A stretch of DNA of 58,523 nucleotides from Bacteroidota bacterium (GTDB taxonomy: Bacteria; Bacteroidota; Bacteroidia; AKYH767-A; OLB10), in NCBI GenBank assembly GCA_029547265.1, contig JAKPPP010000006.1, positions 1 to 58,523 of the forward strand, written 5' to 3'. Below are positions 8,263 to 16,782 of the stretch, piece by piece. The notes below the pieces were generated by a model, which was not told the DNA's origin, ran no database searches, and worked only from the letters and a program-made list of their open reading frames with translations. The position numbers and the translations under genes were made by a program. Every line of letters begins with the position of its first letter. Positions within the stretch are counted from its first letter, which is position 1.

Positions 8263-8265
8263 ATC

Positions 8266-10101
8266 ATGTGTGGAATTGTTGCCTACATCGGAAAGCGTGA
8301 AGCATATCCGATTTTAATTAAAGGACTTCAACGTCTTGAATACCGCGGTTACGACAGTGCAGGAGTTGCATTGCTTAACGGCGATTTGAATGTTTACAAG
8401 AAAGCAGGGAAAGTAAGTGACCTTGCCGAATACGTTAAAGGAAAGAATGTAGATGGTCATGTTGGTATGGGCCATACGCGTTGGGCTACTCACGGAGAGC
8501 CGAACGATCGTAATGCGCATCCGCATTTTTCTCAAACGCAAGAATTCGCAATCATTCACAACGGAATTATTGAAAATTACGCTTCAATAAAAGCTGAATT
8601 AATTCAGGAAGGTCACGTGTTTCACAGTGATACCGATACTGAAGTATTGATTCATCTTATCGAAGAAATTTACAATAAAGAAAAAGTTGTTTTAGAAGAA
8701 GCAGTACGATTAGCATTAGGCGAAGTTGTAGGTGCTTATGCAATTGTAATTCTATCAAAGAAAGAACCAAACAAAATGATTGCTGCTCGAAAGGGTAGTC
8801 CGATTGTTGTTGGTATCGGCAAAGACGAATTCTTTGTTGCTTCTGATGCAACGCCAATTATCGAATACACAAAAAATGTTGCTTACTTGAATGATGGCGA
8901 AGTTGCGATCATGGATAATGGTAAGTTAACAGTGAAGACGATAGGAAATGAAATCAAAACTCCGTACATCCAAGAACTCGAGATGAAACTTGAGGCATTG
9001 GAGAAAGGAGGCTATGAGCATTTCATGTTAAAAGAAATTTACGAGCAACCACGCTCTATCAATGATAGTATGCGCGGACGTTTCGATTCGAAAACAGGTT
9101 CTATTCGTTTAGGAGGAATCAGTGAGTTCGATAAGAAACTTCGTAATGCAAAACGAATGATTATTGTTGCATGCGGTACTTCATGGCATGCGGGATTAGT
9201 AGCAGAATATCTTATCGAAGATTTAGCAAGAATTCCTGTTGAAGTTGAATACGCATCAGAATTCAGATATCGTAATCCGATTATCAACGAAGACGATGTT
9301 TTAGTAGCCATTTCTCAGAGTGGAGAAACAGCAGATACATTAGCAGCTGTTGAATTAGCTAAATCGAAAGGTGCAACTATTTTCGGTGTTTGTAATGTTG
9401 TTGGATCGAGTATTCCTCGTGCAACGCATGCAGGTGCTTATACACATGCCGGTCCTGAAATTGGTGTAGCTTCAACAAAAGCATTTACTGCACAAGTTAC
9501 AGTACTTACATTGATGGCACTTCAGTTAGCGCATATGCGCGGAACAATTACTGAATCACGTTTCCGTCAAGTATTAAATGAACTTGAGAATATCCCTGCG
9601 AAAGTGGAGATTGCTTTGAAATGTAACGAGCAAACGAAAGTTATCGCAGAGAAATACAGAGATGCTAAAAACTTCCTTTATTTAGGACGTGGTTACGGAT
9701 TCCCTGTTGCTCTAGAAGGCGCATTGAAATTAAAAGAGATTTCTTATATACATGCTGAAGGATATCCTGCAGCTGAAATGAAACATGGTCCGATTGCATT
9801 GATCGACGAAGAGATGCCGGTTGTTGTAATTGCAACTAAGCATGGATCATACGAAAAAGTAGTAAGTAATATTCAAGAGGTAAAAGCGCGTAAAGGAAAG
9901 ATCATTGCTATCGTTACAGAAGGCGATGAAGAAGTGAAGAAAATGGCAGATTACGTGATTGAGATACCTGAAACGGATGAGATCTTAGTTCCGCTGGTAA
10001 GCGTTATTCCTTTGCAGTTGTTAGCATACCATATCGCTGTAATGCGTGGTTGTAATGTTGACCAACCAAGGAATTTGGCAAAGAGTGTAACAGTAGAATA
10101 A
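8266..10101 (+). CDS. glmS: Glutamine--fructose-6-phosphate aminotransferase (isomerizing)
   Basis: GlmS converts fructose-6-phosphate and glutamine to glucosamine-6-phosphate, the entry step to UDP-GlcNAc for peptidoglycan, LPS and capsule. The 611-residue length matches the family. The glutaminase domain starts MCGIVAYIG with the nucleophilic Cys at position 2 after Met removal counts as 1, followed by RLEYRGYDSAG and GHTRWATHG. Two SIS sugar-isomerase domains follow (VACGTSWHAG, SQSGETADT, then YLGRGYGFPVALEGALKLKEISY and AAEMKHGPIALI). The end DQPRNLAKSVTVE is the canonical C-terminus. I see no glmS ribozyme upstream: only 3 bp separate it from the DUF4270 gene. Confidence 0.98.
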   Translation: MCGIVAYIGKREAYPILIKGLQRLEYRGYDSAGVALLNGDLNVYKKAGKVSDLAEYVKGKNVDGHVGMGHTRWATHGEPNDRNAHPHFSQTQEFAIIHNGIIENYASIKAELIQEGHVFHSDTDTEVLIHLIEEIYNKEKVVLEEAVRLALGEVVGAYAIVILSKKEPNKMIAARKGSPIVVGIGKDEFFVASDATPIIEYTKNVAYLNDGEVAIMDNGKLTVKTIGNEIKTPYIQELEMKLEALEKGGYEHFMLKEIYEQPRSINDSMRGRFDSKTGSIRLGGISEFDKKLRNAKRMIIVACGTSWHAGLVAEYLIEDLARIPVEVEYASEFRYRNPIINEDDVLVAISQSGETADTLAAVELAKSKGATIFGVCNVVGSSIPRATHAGAYTHAGPEIGVASTKAFTAQVTVLTLMALQLAHMRGTITESRFRQVLNELENIPAKVEIALKCNEQTKVIAEKYRDAKNFLYLGRGYGFPVALEGALKLKEISYIHAEGYPAAEMKHGPIALIDEEMPVVVIATKHGSYEKVVSNIQEVKARKGKIIAIVTEGDEEVKKMADYVIEIPETDEILVPLVSVIPLQLLAYHIAVMRGCNVDQPRNLAKSVTVE

Positions 10102-10119
10102 TTAAATAGAAATTGATTA

Positions 10120-10157
10120 AAAAGGGAAATTCAAAATGGATTTCCCTTTTTTGTTTT
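10120..10157. terminator. Bidirectional terminator after glmS
   Basis: AAAAGGGAAAT (10120-10130) and ATTTCCCTTTT (10140-10150) form an 11-bp stem with a 9-nt loop and T-runs on both strands. It can end glmS and the converging polysaccharide locus. Confidence 0.85.
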
Positions 10158-10199
10158 TTATTAAATAAATGAAGAGGAATTGCGATTTGTTGAATTCAA

Positions 10200-11369
10200 T
10201 TATTTTGAAATTGCTTTCGAAATAAAATCATGATATTGTTTCCCAATCACATTAGGACTATTTTTAGTTTCTATATCGCCCAAAGCCCGGATTTTTATTT
10301 GCTCTAATTCGCTAATGTTAATCAAAGCATCAATTTTATTCGCAAGATCATTGCTGTTTTCTGCTTCAAATAAGAATCCGTTTTTGCTATCAATAATAGT
10401 ATCAACATTAGGAGGAAGATTACTAGCAATAACTGCCATTGGGAAGCTCATTGTCATTAATAAAACTCCACTTTGATAGATATATCGATAGGGCAAGACA
10501 ATTCCATGAGCAAGCGAAAACAGTATGTCACGCTCATAATCGCTAATATGTCGAATAATCGGAATGACTTTGTCGTTAAGATTTTTTGAATCGATTATCG
10601 ATTGATACTTTTCCCAATTTTCTCCTCTTAACTTTCCGGCAACAACAACTTTGAAATTTGTTTTGCAAAATGGTATTGCCTCTAACAAAACATCAACGCC
10701 TTTCGATTTTTTAATTTGTCCGAAGAACAAAATTATTTTTTCATTAGCGATTACATCATTCAATAATTTCGGATCTAGCGAACTGATCGCATTTTTATCA
10801 TTTAATAAATCACTCTTTAAATTAGCATTAGAATGATAACGATTAAACAATTTGATAAAATTCACATGAGGAATAATCCCGGTAGTATCAAGCGCTTTAT
10901 CACTAATCTGTTTAGCGATTTCATCTTTACAAAACTGATTATGCACTACGCGTAAATCGGGAAGAAAGCTTATCACTGTTCTTCTGACAATTGGAAGAGT
11001 AATAGTATCTAAACTCTCGATATCATGCACGATAGCAAGAAGTTTAAATCCCATAAATTTAGCTAAGGTGAAAGTAAAAAGGTCGAAAGCTCCGGCACGA
11101 AATACATGCAATATTAACCAATCGACTTTTTGCTTTTTAGCATCCGATAAGCTTTTGAAAAATCCAACGAAATTGCTGATGATTGCACTTAACTTCGATA
11201 CACCTACATTGTGGAAATTCTTCTTGTAAGAAATGATTCCTTCTTCGTAATCGAAGTTAGAGTAGAGAAAGCAATTATCGCCCGCATTTTTTAATCCGCT
11301 CAACAAGGAAAGATCATAATGATCAATTCCCGCTTTGCTTCCAACAGGGTCAATAATTGCAATTTTCAT
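10200..11369 (-). CDS. Glycosyltransferase, GT4-like
   Basis: This 389-residue cytoplasmic enzyme is predicted to transfer a sugar from a nucleotide donor to a growing polysaccharide. It has the GT-B layout: an N-terminal domain beginning MKIAIIDPVGSKAGIDHYDL and a C-terminal donor domain starting near residue 205 with IILFFGQIKKSKGVDVLLEAI, then FKVVVAGKLRG. The usual GT4 ExxxxxxxE motif is weak here: LPYRYIYQSGVLLMTMSFPM lacks a clear first glutamate, so donor binding may be atypical. It is the last gene of the minus-strand locus that contains four sulfotransferases, 16 bp after the GH5 gene. The sugar and linkage cannot be told from sequence. Confidence 0.82.
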   Translation of the reverse strand: MKIAIIDPVGSKAGIDHYDLSLLSGLKNAGDNCFLYSNFDYEEGIISYKKNFHNVGVSKLSAIISNFVGFFKSLSDAKKQKVDWLILHVFRAGAFDLFTFTLAKFMGFKLLAIVHDIESLDTITLPIVRRTVISFLPDLRVVHNQFCKDEIAKQISDKALDTTGIIPHVNFIKLFNRYHSNANLKSDLLNDKNAISSLDPKLLNDVIANEKIILFFGQIKKSKGVDVLLEAIPFCKTNFKVVVAGKLRGENWEKYQSIIDSKNLNDKVIPIIRHISDYERDILFSLAHGIVLPYRYIYQSGVLLMTMSFPMAVIASNLPPNVDTIIDSKNGFLFEAENSNDLANKIDALINISELEQIKIRALGDIETKNSPNVIGKQYHDFISKAISK

Positions 11370-11385
11370 TGAAACAGAAATCAGT

Positions 11386-12570
11386 TTATTTGTTTTTTGA
11401 GAAATAATTTTTAATCATGTATTGCCAAATTTCGGCATCTTTTCCGGAGTTCTTTAAGTCCCAGTTTGCAGGTGAATCTGTAGGATTTTTAACTTCCATA
11501 TAAGGATTCCAGAAATCGTAATCAGGTTGATATGCGAAGTATGTCCAACTCCAACCGTTTTTACTCATGATGTCAGCACAATCTTTCACCCATTGATTTC
11601 CATTTGGTGCCCATCGTACTGCTTGGAACTCTCCTATATAAACTAATGCCCCGGTTTTGTTCTCGAAGTTTTTTAAATACGACATGCTTTTTTCAAGAGC
11701 GTCTTTATCCCAATTTTTTCCTGCAATAACTCCTGGGTAAGCAACCGGTCTTGGACGTTTCTTAATTCCTTGATGCGTAAATTGATTTGGTAAATACATG
11801 TGAGCACCATAAATAATTTTCGGATCGTTTATATTGAATCCATTGAATTTTGCATAATTCGTAGGTCGTCCCCACGGGCCTGGTGTTACCAAGAAATAAC
11901 GTTGCTGATCATATTTTCTAATCACAGCCAATGTTGATTTAAAGAAGTTCTCTAATCCCGGAGGCACCGATGCTTTATCTCCATCTCCCTGATCAACTGC
12001 AGGCTCTCCTATTACTTCGTAAGCACTTAATTCATCTCCTCTGTCTTTATATCTTCTGGCAATTAGATCTACCATTTTATAAGTACTGTCGATATACGAT
12101 TTTTTTGTCCAGAAGTCAGCTGATTTATCATCAACACCACTCGCAGGATCAAGAACGAGATAGTTAAATGCAACAATACTCGTCATGTTGTACTTTTTAC
12201 ATTCGTCTAATACTTTATCAACCCAATCAAGTTCATCGTAGAATGCTTTGGTAGGATTTATTCTCTCTCTTTCAGTTCTCTTAGGAGATTTTATCTGAAT
12301 GCGAATAAAGTTCACACCAATAGAGTGAAGGTATGCTACATCTTTATAATCGGCGTGAGCGGAAGGCATACAAACGCCTCTCCAAGGCCAATTTTTGGGT
12401 AATGATTTATTCGCAGGATCGGGTGATGATGCCTCTGATGTTGTTGTATTATTAGTACTCGGCTTCGGATCTTGTTTGTTGCCCTTAGCATATTTCAGAC
12501 ATGCAGCGGGCAACAATAATATCGCAGAGAAAAAGAATAGAGTAGTGAGAGAAAGCTTTCCTGTTTTCAT
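11386..12570 (-). CDS. GH5-like glycoside hydrolase lipoprotein
   Basis: This is a predicted secreted (beta/alpha)8 hydrolase of the cellulase/GH5 type, perhaps trimming the exopolysaccharide. The start at 12570 gives a signal peptide with candidate lipobox LLPAAC (Cys24) and a Ser/Thr/Pro-rich linker to about residue 57. The frame is open further upstream, but that would overlap the sulfotransferase gene and bury the signal. The barrel shows GVNFIRIQI, the acid/base segment YEVIGEP (Glu189), GAHMYLP (His257, Tyr259) and the nucleophile segment VYIGEFQAV (Glu314). The normally invariant Asn of the GH5 NEP motif is Gly188 here. Substrate is unknown. Its place inside a polymer-synthesis locus favours a biosynthetic or processing role over scavenging. 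Confidence 0.82.
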   Translation of the reverse strand: MKTGKLSLTTLFFFSAILLLPAACLKYAKGNKQDPKPSTNNTTTSEASSPDPANKSLPKNWPWRGVCMPSAHADYKDVAYLHSIGVNFIRIQIKSPKRTERERINPTKAFYDELDWVDKVLDECKKYNMTSIVAFNYLVLDPASGVDDKSADFWTKKSYIDSTYKMVDLIARRYKDRGDELSAYEVIGEPAVDQGDGDKASVPPGLENFFKSTLAVIRKYDQQRYFLVTPGPWGRPTNYAKFNGFNINDPKIIYGAHMYLPNQFTHQGIKKRPRPVAYPGVIAGKNWDKDALEKSMSYLKNFENKTGALVYIGEFQAVRWAPNGNQWVKDCADIMSKNGWSWTYFAYQPDYDFWNPYMEVKNPTDSPANWDLKNSGKDAEIWQYMIKNYFSKNK

Positions 12571-12626
12571 GATGATGATTTTACGAGATTCAAAATTAAG
12601 TATAAAACACCCATAAAGGATGAGGA

Positions 12627-13643
12627 TTATTTGAAGATTCGGTGAATTAGGAAGTTTAGAAGCCCTTTTGTCCGATTCCAATTTAACGCTAAAGCTAAAA
12701 CTCCTTTGAATGGAAGCAGCAATGCATATCCTATTTTCGATGTGAGTGCTAAAGATTTGCCACTTAAAGGGTAATTAAGTTTCTGCATTAAATCACCGTT
12801 AACACTCTCGCAAATGGCAATTTCAGCATCGCTTAATCCTCCGCGTTGCCATGCTCCAGATCGGCCTGCATCGACTCCCATTTTAGAAGGATCATCCTTT
12901 TGTGTAGAAGAACCCACTTGAGGAACCTTTAGCATATTAGGTTCAAATATTATTCCGATATGTGAGCAAATTTGACGCAGTACTTCTTCAGGTTTTGCTA
13001 AAAGGTCTTCGAAGTGAACAGTTAGAATATTTTTTTTGTCAATATTTATTGCTGAGGAGATAGCATTTCTCCATAAGCGAGAAATCACGAATGGGTGATA
13101 GTTTGACCAAACACGCAATGCTTCTTTTTTTGAAACATAATGTCCGCCCATCTTTCTCCGCAAGTGACGATTCTTTTGTGACAACACCACATCTCTTGGA
13201 TCGCGAACGATATGAACAACTTTTACGTCGCTGAATTTTTGAAATATCTGACTAAGCTTAAAGATATTTCCGGGTAAATCTTCGCAAGGAATTAATTTTC
13301 CGTTTGATTTCGTTACATGTATTACAAAATGTCTGTATGCATCCCAAGCATCGACACCCTGTTTATAAAACTCATTAGCTAATTTTGTTGCTTGCTCTAA
13401 AAATTGATCAGGATTTCTTTCATGATGAAATCCTTTCGTAGATACATCGAACAGCCAACAGAATATTTTTATAGCAATAGCTTTATCAATAGTTTCTAAT
13501 TCTTTTCCATGAGGAATACATGGACCGAAAAGATGTAATTCGGGAAAGGAATAAACGGATGAGTTTTTTCCAAGCATTCGTCCGAGCATCGTAGTTCCCG
13601 AACGACTGTTCCCAACAATAAATATCATACCTGTATCACTCAT
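12627..13643 (-). CDS. Sulfotransferase (PAPS-dependent)
   Basis: This enzyme is predicted to transfer sulfate from PAPS to a polysaccharide or other acceptor. The 338-residue protein opens with the PAPS 5'-phosphosulfate loop IFIVGNSRSGTTMLGRML (residues 7-24) and has the 3'-phosphate motif VVHIVRDPRDVVLSQ. Sequence between the motifs (CEDLPGNIFKLSQIF) is typical of the Sulfotransfer_3 group rather than of the three sulfotransferases upstream, so it is a more distant member. Its start overlaps the stop of the polymerase gene by 1 bp (TAATG), implying translational coupling. It may act on a different position or sugar than its neighbours. A role in carbohydrate sulfation is inferred from the locus. 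Confidence 0.85.
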   Translation of the reverse strand: MSDTGMIFIVGNSRSGTTMLGRMLGKNSSVYSFPELHLFGPCIPHGKELETIDKAIAIKIFCWLFDVSTKGFHHERNPDQFLEQATKLANEFYKQGVDAWDAYRHFVIHVTKSNGKLIPCEDLPGNIFKLSQIFQKFSDVKVVHIVRDPRDVVLSQKNRHLRRKMGGHYVSKKEALRVWSNYHPFVISRLWRNAISSAINIDKKNILTVHFEDLLAKPEEVLRQICSHIGIIFEPNMLKVPQVGSSTQKDDPSKMGVDAGRSGAWQRGGLSDAEIAICESVNGDLMQKLNYPLSGKSLALTSKIGYALLLPFKGVLALALNWNRTKGLLNFLIHRIFK

Positions 13644-14911
13644 TATATCGCTAATTCCTCTTCTTTATTTTCTCTGTATCTGTAATAATAAACGATTCCG
13701 AAAAATACTGCGATTACTCCGTAGAATTTTTGATTCGTTGCTGCTGTAAGCATATCCGCAAACAAAAATATTAGTACATATTGTGATGCTACCAGTAGTG
13801 TAGCATGTTCTTTGCGTAAACGAAAATGATATTTCATCGCTAATAAGAAAGGAATATAAAACACCAGTGTTCCGATGATTCCATAAACATATAAGTTACC
13901 CAACAAGCCAACGTCGGTAGGGTAGAAGTATTTATTTATCATTCTGAATCCATCGTTCCATCGAGTACTTAAAAATCCTACACCTATAGCTTGATGATCT
14001 GTAAATCCTGCTAATGCTATTTTCGATTCAAGGAAACGAATGTTGGTAGAGGACTCCGCTACTTTTTCTCCTGTGAGTGTTTCAAAGGCAGTAGCATAAA
14101 GTTTTAAATTTTTATCGAGGAAGTCGGGAGCCATAAAAGCAAGTAACCCAAAAACCAAAATTATTCCGAATGCTCCTAGAATCACCATACGAATCATTCG
14201 TGATACGCTGAAGTTTAGAAGAACATATAATCCAACAGTTCCGGCAAGAGCTACCAGCTGAGTACGATCGAGAAGATAAACTAAAATGTAAAAGAGACTA
14301 AATAAAACTGTAAGCCACCATTTTTTTTCTTTTTGAATCCATACTTTAAAAAGAGAATACAAAAACAATCCGTAAATACATGAGTCCGGGAATTCATACC
14401 TGAATCCTTTATTCGGACTTAAAGTAACGAAATCAGTATCAATGAACCTTGATGGATTCACGAACATGTAAAAGATTAGAAATATAAAAAGCAAAATTTG
14501 TAATGAACGAATAAAGTACTTTTCAAAGCTTTCTTCTGAGAGCCATTTCCTTTCTAACGCAGTAACAATAAAATGAGCACACAATGCCATGAACACTTGA
14601 CGTTGTGCAAGAAATCCGTAAATAGCAGGTTGTCCAAAGACCCTTGCTGCTTGAATTGCGCTGATAACCGGCATTAATATTAATGGCAGCATCAGCAATG
14701 AGATCATTTTAACTTTCTTTGTTTTTAATGCTCTTAACCACTCGTACCCATAATGAATCACTAATATTCCGAGGAAAATTCCTGAGCTAACATCAACTAC
14801 TGTTCTGGCTGGAATCCGTACGAAGCAAGCGAAGGCATTAGCGAAAAACAAAAACCAAAGCAACTGATACATCAGTCCTTTAAATACAGGGTTTATGCTT
14901 TGGTTAATCAT
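13643..14911 (-). CDS. O-antigen ligase/polymerase-like membrane protein (Wzy)
   Basis: This integral membrane protein of 422 residues has about ten to twelve hydrophobic segments and a large loop near residues 265-315, the usual architecture of Wzy polymerases and WaaL ligases. The loop contains SSTNIRFLESK and AIGVGFLSTRW, resembling the conserved Arg and Gly-rich parts of the O-antigen ligase domain. It presumably polymerises repeat units on the periplasmic side. The neighbouring flippase (17757-19109) and glycosyltransferase supply the other parts of a Wzx/Wzy pathway. Overlap and short spacing with the flanking sulfotransferases point to one operon. Ligase and polymerase cannot be distinguished by sequence alone. 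Confidence 0.82.
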   Translation of the reverse strand: MINQSINPVFKGLMYQLLWFLFFANAFACFVRIPARTVVDVSSGIFLGILVIHYGYEWLRALKTKKVKMISLLMLPLILMPVISAIQAARVFGQPAIYGFLAQRQVFMALCAHFIVTALERKWLSEESFEKYFIRSLQILLFIFLIFYMFVNPSRFIDTDFVTLSPNKGFRYEFPDSCIYGLFLYSLFKVWIQKEKKWWLTVLFSLFYILVYLLDRTQLVALAGTVGLYVLLNFSVSRMIRMVILGAFGIILVFGLLAFMAPDFLDKNLKLYATAFETLTGEKVAESSTNIRFLESKIALAGFTDHQAIGVGFLSTRWNDGFRMINKYFYPTDVGLLGNLYVYGIIGTLVFYIPFLLAMKYHFRLRKEHATLLVASQYVLIFLFADMLTAATNQKFYGVIAVFFGIVYYYRYRENKEEELAI

Positions 14912-14914
14912 TTC

Positions 14915-15856
14915 TTATTTCTTCCAGTGAGAAAGGTCTAAATTAAGTGTTTTTTCGAGTTCTTCGATTTCTCTTTGGTAGAATGCCGATAAGATCTTTT
15001 TTTCCTGCTCTCCCGGTTTTCTATCGGAAGGCTTTGTAAGCATATTTTTCAGAGAGGAATGGATGCCTAAGCTTTTTAAGAATCTACGCAGTTTTACTTT
15101 TAATGAACCTGACGGAATAGCTTTATCGAAGACTCCGGTACGGGCTTCATTACTGCGTTTAAGGGCCACGGATAAGTCGGCTTTTGCCGGATCAACTCCT
15201 AAAAACACATAAAGTTTTTTCAAAACATCTTGAGGTTGTTTACGGTAATCATCATAGATGATAATATGCAATTGAGATGGATTAAAATATTTCAGGTATC
15301 TTTTAATTTGATCATTATAAAGTCCTCCATGTAAAAAGAGTAAATCTCTTCCCCACATCGGATGTTGTAAATTACTAACCGATCTAAATGCAATTTCGAA
15401 AGACCTATCCGCCATTCCTAATCGTTCTTCCATTAGATAATGACTCCACGCACGTTCTATCGGATTACGTAGCACAATGATAATTTTTGCATTCGGTTTT
15501 GCTGCCGCAATATTTTCAGCTGCTGTTGTGGAGTACAAATAACTCACACTGGCTTCGCCTGTAACTTGTGTTGGTTGTGCCGGATCGAATAATGCGCTGT
15601 ATAGTTTTTCATCTCTCAAATATGCTCGCCAGCGAGAGCCTTCCATTCCTGAATTAATCCAAGATTCTGTATTGTCCGCTTTAAGTCTTTCTTTTAAGTC
15701 GGGCCTCAACTTATCGGGATCGATATCGGTGCAAAAGAAATTTGGTTCTTTTAAAGGCGACATATAAATATCGGGATGAGCATCTAGCGCTTGCTGTAAT
15801 GCTGTCGTCCCGGCTTTAGCAGCACCCACTAAAAAGAAATCAGGCGTATAAATCAT
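14915..15856 (-). CDS. Sulfotransferase (PAPS-dependent, Sulfotransfer_1-like)
   Basis: This 313-residue enzyme resembles heparan-type sulfotransferase domains. It has the PAPS loop DFFLVGAAKAGTTALQQAL with the catalytic-type Lys in AKAGTT, then HPDIYMSPLKEPNFF, and the 3'-phosphate site KIIIVLRNPIERAWSHYL. The ATG at 15856 overlaps the previous stop (ATGA), a better start than the TTG three codons upstream. It is closely related in motifs to the sulfotransferase at 16783-17742 (both have SPxKEP and NPIERAxSHYL), so the two probably arose by duplication. The acceptor is presumably a sugar of the polymer made by this locus. Confidence 0.88.
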   Translation of the reverse strand: MIYTPDFFLVGAAKAGTTALQQALDAHPDIYMSPLKEPNFFCTDIDPDKLRPDLKERLKADNTESWINSGMEGSRWRAYLRDEKLYSALFDPAQPTQVTGEASVSYLYSTTAAENIAAAKPNAKIIIVLRNPIERAWSHYLMEERLGMADRSFEIAFRSVSNLQHPMWGRDLLFLHGGLYNDQIKRYLKYFNPSQLHIIIYDDYRKQPQDVLKKLYVFLGVDPAKADLSVALKRSNEARTGVFDKAIPSGSLKVKLRRFLKSLGIHSSLKNMLTKPSDRKPGEQEKKILSAFYQREIEELEKTLNLDLSHWKK

Positions 15857-16770
15857 TGCAACCAATAAGGTAAATTAATATTAGGTTGATCCTTCATTAA
15901 CTCCTTTAAGCGAAGATTGGGTTGCTTGTAAATAGCTTCCAACTCTTTTAATGCTTTATCACTTATCAATTCACTCTGCCCTTTTTTCTTTTCATTAAAT
16001 CCATAGTAAACCGAACGTAATGCTCGCTTCAGTTTAATATTTTTTCTCCAAAAAGTTTCAGTATGATGATTCACCCACAAAGCAAAGCGATGAATAAATC
16101 CCAAGCGATAATCAACTGTTCTATTTTCGATTGTAAAATCTCCGGGTTTATAAACTGAAAAGTCGATGTTGAGCCATTTGCAAATACGCTTCATGGTTCC
16201 CGGAGTATCTTTCGACAATTCATCAAAGAATACTATTAGTAATCTATCGCCGAAGTGTTCCATCCAAAGAGGAAGATATGCAGCGTAATTGCCTTCCACC
16301 AAACCTTCGTTGATATGATCGGACTCATCATTTGTTCGAACACCTGCGTCAACAGGAGCTGAAGTTGATATAAATTTTTCCAGCGCAGTATCAGCAGGAA
16401 TTTCTAATTTAGTTAAGCAGTGACGATAGAAAGAAACAAATCGATCAGCAGGCTCACGAAGGATCATTACTACTCTAACGTTATCGCCTAGCCGATTTTT
16501 GATTGTTTCAATTAAAGGTAGTCCTCCGTATAGATAAGAAGGAGTTGTTTCAAGTATATATTTTTCTCCTTTATAATTTTTGAAGTGAGAGCTGTATGTT
16601 TCGTCGTCGGGTACTTCTTGATGGTAGCGAGCAGGTAATAGAAATGCTAGCTCTTTAATCAATGATCCGCAAACATCAGGATGCATCGATAAGTAAGTAT
16701 GCAGGGAAGTAGTGCCGGCTTTATGAACGCCACCTATGAGTAAATTTGGAAGATGATATTTCTGATTCAT
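15853..16770 (-). CDS. Sulfotransferase (PAPS-dependent, Sulfotransfer_1-like)
   Basis: This 305-residue protein carries LLIGGVHKAGTTSLHTYL as PAPS loop, HPDVCGSLIKELAFL in place of the SPxKEP segment of its neighbours, and VRVVMILREPADRFVSFY as 3'-phosphate motif. It has a helical, basic C-terminal region (about residues 215-260). The differing acceptor-side segments suggest a different target position from the flanking enzymes. It starts 12 bp after the upstream sulfotransferase and overlaps the downstream one by 4 bp. The product is inferred to be a sulfated exopolysaccharide. Sulfation of a lipid or other small molecule is not excluded. Confidence 0.87.
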   Translation of the reverse strand: MNQKYHLPNLLIGGVHKAGTTSLHTYLSMHPDVCGSLIKELAFLLPARYHQEVPDDETYSSHFKNYKGEKYILETTPSYLYGGLPLIETIKNRLGDNVRVVMILREPADRFVSFYRHCLTKLEIPADTALEKFISTSAPVDAGVRTNDESDHINEGLVEGNYAAYLPLWMEHFGDRLLIVFFDELSKDTPGTMKRICKWLNIDFSVYKPGDFTIENRTVDYRLGFIHRFALWVNHHTETFWRKNIKLKRALRSVYYGFNEKKKGQSELISDKALKELEAIYKQPNLRLKELMKDQPNINLPYWLQ

Positions 16771-16782
16771 TCTGAAAGTGGA

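Noticed and set aside
8240-8265. glmS ribozyme
   Set aside because: Only 3 bp separate the DUF4270 stop from the glmS start, leaving no room for the ribozyme, which is typical of Firmicutes.
12571-12681. N-terminal extension of the GH5 gene
   Set aside because: It would overlap the sulfotransferase gene and put 37 unrelated residues before a clear lipoprotein signal peptide.
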